Below are positions 59,401 through 64,000 of a DNA stretch of 64,000 nucleotides, piece after piece. The translations under genes were made by a program, and so were the position numbers. How positions within the stretch are numbered: the stretch's first letter is position 1; each line of letters starts with the position of its first letter. Source of the DNA: Armillaria gallica (Eukaryota > Basidiomycota > Agaricomycetes > Agaricales > Physalacriaceae); assembly GCA_037576215.1 (NCBI GenBank), contig JBANDB010000006.1, positions 1-64,000 on the forward strand, given 5' to 3'. The notes under the pieces are model-generated. The model did no database searches. It had not been told where the DNA came from and saw only the letters and a list, made by a program, of their open reading frames with translations.

Positions 59401-61518
59401 ATTGTGATTGTGATCGCAGGATCTTGGCGCGCCCCGCAATCACTCCTGGATGAGCAATTGATCGAGGTAGGAACTCCGTGTATTCCTTCGTCTTCAATTC
59501 AGGCATCGTCATATATTCAATAGAAGTGCGTACCGCGTAGCATCACCACTGTTTCATTACAGGTGGACTTAAAGGGAATTAGTGTAACGGTTTTTAATTT
59601 TTTGTGGGACTGTATGAATTTATGGGTATCATTTCGCTATCCGTACCACACAACGCTTACCTACTAGGGACATCATATACCCATCGAAAATCCTCCACGG
59701 ATCTCCTTCGCACCAACCAACCTAAAGCGTGCCTAGAAAACTGAATACCGCCCTTGAAAAAAAAAACGGCACCACTGATCCTGCCATATGCCCCGCACAG
59801 GAATCCCAAATTTAACGCACCCAATGAGCGCCAACGCGTGACCCCGCGAACGTTCACTTGAGGGGCGGGACGAAAAAAGCTTTGAACGCCAATCTTTTTA
59901 GGGGCGCATTCAAAGAGGCGAAGTGACGATAACAATAGGGGGATTAGAGCGAATGTATTTTTTGTTCCGTGCCTCATCCATAATTAAAGTGATCGACTCC
60001 GAATCACTACGTCCGAGCCCGTTTTTCCTGAGCAGGTTGCGGTGCTGAGACATGCCCTGTGACGCGACTGAATGTGGGGGTAGAATAAGAGGTGTGGGTT
60101 CTCTATTGTTGTCACCTTTAGATATAACGAGGGCGGGGCTGACTGAGTGAAATCTGCTGCGCAGTGTTAAAGGGTAGGTCATGTTGAGATTTTCAATTCA
60201 ATTTGATAGTCGCGTGCTGGGGGTGTTGAGGTGCATGTCCACCAATAGCAGTCAAAGAGGGAGGCTGAGCTGGAACTGAATGTACTATCAGGAGCGTTGC
60301 TATAGTAGCGCAGCACAATTTTGGTGTACTTGTTAAACATCCTAGGCGGACGCAGCGAGAAACTGAATAGAAAGCGGAAGCGGAAAGCAGAGCAAAGAGT
60401 CTAGAGTATAGCTCCGTTCGCCGTTCTGAGACCTGCTCGACACAATTTTTTTCTTGTGCGTCAACTGCAGTGCAGACATGAATAATAACAAGGGAAGCGG
60501 CGAGAAGGGCATAGCTGTGAGGTACATTAACCAAAGAAGAACGGCGTCGACAGTAAACGTCCGGTGAAATAAAAGATCGACGGAAAACATGTTTGCAGTG
60601 ACATTGGCAGCTGTTGGGCGTTTGTGTTTTGCTGAGCGGAGTAATAAATTTAGATGAATGGGCATGAGGGGCGGTGCCGACAGATGAATATCATGGATTT
60701 GACGAAACGCGTCAAAAAACCTACGCAGAAACCAGAACCGTACCCATTGGAGCGAGGCACCGACATCAAAGAAGAATTTCCAAACCAGGCGCCGAATGGT
60801 GAGATCATTTTGGGGAGTGGATCGGAGGATAAATCTGGAGATCTGGCCAAAAGTGACCGTGGGAATGGATGAGGGTGGGCTGAGTCGGCTCGGAGCTCAG
60901 TTCACGATCGCATGTGTGTGACAGGTGCTTCCTCAGCCTGGGATGCCCAAGATAGCAGACTGGCACCAGAAAAACGGGAATGGAATGGAGAATACGTAGG
61001 GTACGTTACTGAAATAGAGTATAATAGACGAGTCGGGGAGGGCAGTGGGGGGACGCGCTAGGTAAGGGCCAACCATCCGCTGGTGAGCTCGTCTGTTTTC
61101 GATCACTTCCGTGCCAAGGTCAGCCCCCAAGGTGAGTGACTCTGATTGGAAATAGCCATGAAATGGGACTCAAATGCAGATTAGCATTCATTTACCCTTC
61201 TTAATCCCAGATTCGCTCGATTCGTTCCTGTTCCCTTCGATTTTGGTCCTGTTCTCTGGCGGGACCGTCATCGAAAACTCGACATAATTGGCGCAAACTA
61301 CATAAACGTGGAAAGCGCGCGTGTTACCCTCGATTTAATCGGATTTTCCCCCAATTTTCCAAGAATTTGGGCTATTCTGGGCGTTTTCCGATAATTGCGT
61401 TTATTTCTGGGATTATCGAGATTGCCGACTTTTGAGTTTATTCCTCTTTATATTCTTGTTATATTGCCTTGCGATGCGACTTTTCCGTCCACTGCAAGTT
61501 CCCCCGCTGCCCTCTCAG
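56481..61518. other. 5 kb without a recognisable gene
   Basis: Short frames only. The best is a minus-strand 113-codon frame (60193-60534) with a hydrophobic N-terminus (SYALLAASLVIIHVCTAVDA), which could encode a small secreted protein but has no family. The last few hundred bases are probably the promoter and 5' UTR of the next gene. Runs of A occur near 59756. Confidence 0.4.
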
Positions 61519-63319
61519 ATGTCCTCCCCGGTCAGCCCTACCAGTCCTACATTTACCAACTTCTCTGCTCCGTCGCCGTATTCCTCTGCCTCGTCCGTCG
61601 ACGACACCCCCTTCGACACTGTGCCCAACGACCGCGACCGCGATTCTGCCGCTGTGCAGACCATGGCTTCCTATTCTCCGTTCTCTTCCAATGTCCAGCC
61701 GCCTCTCTACCAGAATCAGAACGACCTCGTCTACCCTGACCAGGACCAGTACTACCAGTCGATGATGCCCTGGACATCGCCCGTCGCGAAAAAGCAGCAG
61801 GGCATGCAAGGCCAGTACCACTCTCAGCATCAGCAGCAGCAACAGATACCGGAGCAGCAACAGATACCGGCGCAGCAGCTGTCCGTATTCATTCCCAATG
61901 GCCAGCAGCAACAGCAATCGCCAGTCATACATTCGCCTGTGCCCCATCACCACAGCCAACAGGGCCACCACTCGCAGCAACAGAGCTCTCACCATCTTCT
62001 CGACAATATTGACCTGGACGAGTGGCATTCACAGCAACAGCAGTACTCGCATGCTCAGTCGCATTCACTAGCCATGGCCCAGGTCCACCCGAACCATCCA
62101 TATCCACGGGTCAAGCAGGAGGACCTCTCTGCAATGTACCCTTTGAACGGGAACGGTACGTACGGACATGGCCAGGCGCAGCAGCAGACTTCATCCCATT
62201 CCCAAGGGCATATATTCGATCTCTCGACGCACCACCAGCTGCAGGCTCAGCCTTCCCCGTCGTCGTACAACTTGCTCAATACGTACTACCAGTCGCAGGG
62301 CCAGCATTCTGCCCTTGGCATGCACGAGCGTTTCGTGCATCCATCGGAACTCTCTCCCGCCGACTCACCCGTCTCGCCACTCGAATTTCCCCAGCGGCCC
62401 GACGCCGCCGCAGGCCCTGCACAGGGACAAACGCTGCACCAGCAGATGGCTGTTGGGTGCGACCCGCGCTATGTCTCCGGAGACCTCGGCGCAGCCACTA
62501 CAGGGAGGGATGACGCGAATGACGAGGACGCAGAGGGCGATGACGACGTCGATGCAGAGGGCGAGGACGAATATGATGATAAGGAAGTCGCCGGCGGCAA
62601 GGACGACGACGCGTATGAGGATGACGAAGATTACGACGATGCTGACTACGACGACGACAGGGACGGGGAGTTCGTATTACGTCGAGGAAGACGCTCGTCC
62701 GGCGGTTCTTCGAAGCGTAACCTACGTACGCGTACGGGTGGAGAGCGGTATAATCCGTACCAATATGCCTCCCCGTCTCCTTCGGGGTATCTAGACACTC
62801 AGAACCAGATCGCTATCAGCACGCGTTCAAGACGCACCACCTCAAACGACTCGTCTCTTACTTCAACGGCATCCTCGTTGGATTATCCCCTTTCCTCGCA
62901 CCGTCGCAGGCCTCGTCCCTCGACGAACCTCCCTGTGCCCGTTCCAGTGCCCAACCTCACCAAAAAGTCTCGCGGCCGACGGGTGCCCACGGTTACATCC
63001 CTGGAGATCAGTCCGCGACGCAGTGTTGACGGAGACTTCCAAACGGCTACTGGCAAGGGTGCCAGAGTTCACTTGTGCCAGGTTCCCGGTTGCGGCAAGT
63101 GTTTCGCCCGCGGCGAACACTTGAAGAGGCATGTACGTAGCATCCACACATATGAAAAACGTGAGTCTCCTTCTATGTTTTTTTTCTGGTGACTTTTACT
63201 CACCTCTTGCTTTCTTTTTCTCAGCGCATAAATGTCCGTACCCTGGCTGTGGGAAAGATTTTAGTCGCCACGATAATCTTGGTCAACATATGCGGGTTCA
63301 TAAGGATTACCGGGGATAA
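61519..63319 (+). CDS. C2H2 zinc-finger transcription factor (copy 2 of a paralogous pair)
   Basis: Two exons (61519-63160, 63225-63319) give 578 residues. The start MSSPVSPTSP follows a CAG and is the most likely ATG; an in-frame MRLF at 61474 is possible. The N-terminal half is glutamine/histidine-rich (CAG-type runs near 61.83-62.05 kb), a typical activation region. An acidic stretch follows at about 62.5-62.67 kb (DDDAYEDDEDYDDADYDDD). Then come the block PVPNLTKKSRGRRVPT and two fingers, CQVPGCGKCFARGEHLKRHV..H and CPYPGCGKDFSRHDNLGQH..H, joined by YEKPHKC. The protein ends 8 residues after the second finger. The intron lies in the linker, phase 1, exactly as in the gene at 44380-45617. 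It probably acts as a nuclear regulator of the Msn2/4 class. Confidence 0.9.
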
Positions 63320-63935
63320 CCCCGTCTTCTTCTGCCACGACTGCATCTACATTTCACCATTACCACATACCCATAATTCGGATTTTGGCTTAATTCTCTG
63401 TCTCGGGAAATAGTGTTTTCGCTCGCGACTTTTTATTGCGCGGGTTATTCTTTATTCTTTATTCGTCTTTCCATTGTTGTTGTCATTGTACATTCTCTCC
63501 GCAATCCACCACGCATTTTTAAACATAGATAAAACAGGTTATAGCGTATCATACTCACCGACTTACTACTTAGTACTATAATCGTACGCCCTCAGTGTTT
63601 GTTTCTCATTAGTGTACACTGTATTGTGGTTATATTTTCGGCGGGCTTTAGCGCCTGCGATTGTGTCAGCGGACTTGAGGTGGGACTCCTGACAGTGACT
63701 GAGACTTCGGAGCAGCGCCCTTGCATCCCTTGCAACCCGTCGTCTGCGGTTGGATCGGATTAAACATGCAGGCAGTACAAGAAAAGTGCATTAATGACGG
63801 TGGTATAGTGTTACAGAATGGTATTACATGGTCTGCAATGAATGAAAGGCCGTGGCTCAGTATGCGCAGCAGATTTACAAGTAAAGAACACTTACAAAGA
63901 CCCAAAAAGTAGATAGTATGAGCAAGACGAGCTGG
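63320..63935. other. Convergent 3' region
   Basis: 3' flanks of the C2H2 factor and of the EF-hand gene that enters from the right edge. No other feature is seen. Confidence 0.5.
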
Positions 63936-64000
63936 CTATGCATCATCCGTCAAGATAGCAAAGAACTCTTGCTCGTTTATCTCGCCGTCCTGGTCGAGGT
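63936..64000 (-). CDS. C-terminal end of an EF-hand protein (centrin/Cdc31-like), partial
   Basis: The minus strand reads LDQDGEINEQEFFAILTDDA and then TAG at 63936-63938. This is the second half of a calcium-binding EF-hand loop (DxDGxI...E) followed by the exit helix and a short tail. The spacing and the ending are those of the last EF-hand of centrin (Cdc31), the calcium protein of spindle pole bodies and the nuclear-pore export complex. Another calmodulin-family member cannot be excluded from 21 codons. The rest lies outside the window. Confidence 0.65.
   Translation of the reverse strand, partial: LDQDGEINEQEFFAILTDDA

Noticed and set aside
61459..62028. 189-codon minus-strand frame rich in Leu/Arg/Val
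   Set aside because: It is the antisense shadow of the CAG-rich, glutamine-coding region of the C2H2 factor.

Overview
The window is nuclear DNA from a filamentous basidiomycete, most likely an agaricomycete. Nearly every gene is cut by many GT-AG introns of about 50-60 bp. The set of families also fits: a DUF6533-type seven-helix membrane protein, a hom1/hom2-like homeobox factor, a secreted chitin deacetylase, a quelling-type RNA-dependent RNA polymerase, GH28 pectin degradation and a Copia retrotransposon. Species cannot be named from the sequence alone.

Layout. 1-3.9 kb is repeat-rich: the tail of a transposon-associated protein, four copies of an imperfect palindrome, a cluster of short palindromes and a 64-bp duplication. 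4.18-9.34 kb is a full-length Copia LTR retrotransposon on the minus strand with near-identical LTRs and a broken gag-pol. 11.6-13.7 kb is a decayed DHA2-type MFS transporter. A 244-bp TA-flanked MITE lies at 14.9 kb. 15.75-26.63 kb is the most interesting block: a PHBH-type FAD monooxygenase (+), a stand-alone NRPS-like adenylation enzyme (-) and an ABCC transporter (+). The last two share a 275-bp divergent promoter carrying a perfect ATCWGATAA GATA-factor site. This looks like a small specialised-metabolite cluster, possibly iron-regulated.

28.2-29.0 kb is a homeobox gene (-); 30.0-32.3 kb a chitin deacetylase (+); 32.7-34.3 kb a DUF6533 membrane protein (-); 35.1-39.8 kb an RdRP (+); 39.97-40.42 kb a long-armed inverted repeat; 40.6-42.8 kb a GH28 enzyme (-). 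From 44 kb on the genes look like housekeeping and regulation: a C2H2 factor (+), a Zn2Cys6 factor (-), LTO1 (+) and histone H3 (-). 54.8-56.5 kb is a degenerate F-box/LRR-like stretch, followed by about 5 kb with no recognisable gene. A paralogous C2H2 factor (61.5-63.3 kb, +) and the last codons of an EF-hand (centrin-like) protein (-) close the window.

Splice structures were read by eye from frame continuity, GT-AG borders and family motifs. Exon coordinates for the monooxygenase, chitin deacetylase, homeobox, both C2H2 factors, LTO1 and H3 genes sum to whole codons. The 5' ends of the RdRP and the DUF6533 gene are less certain.
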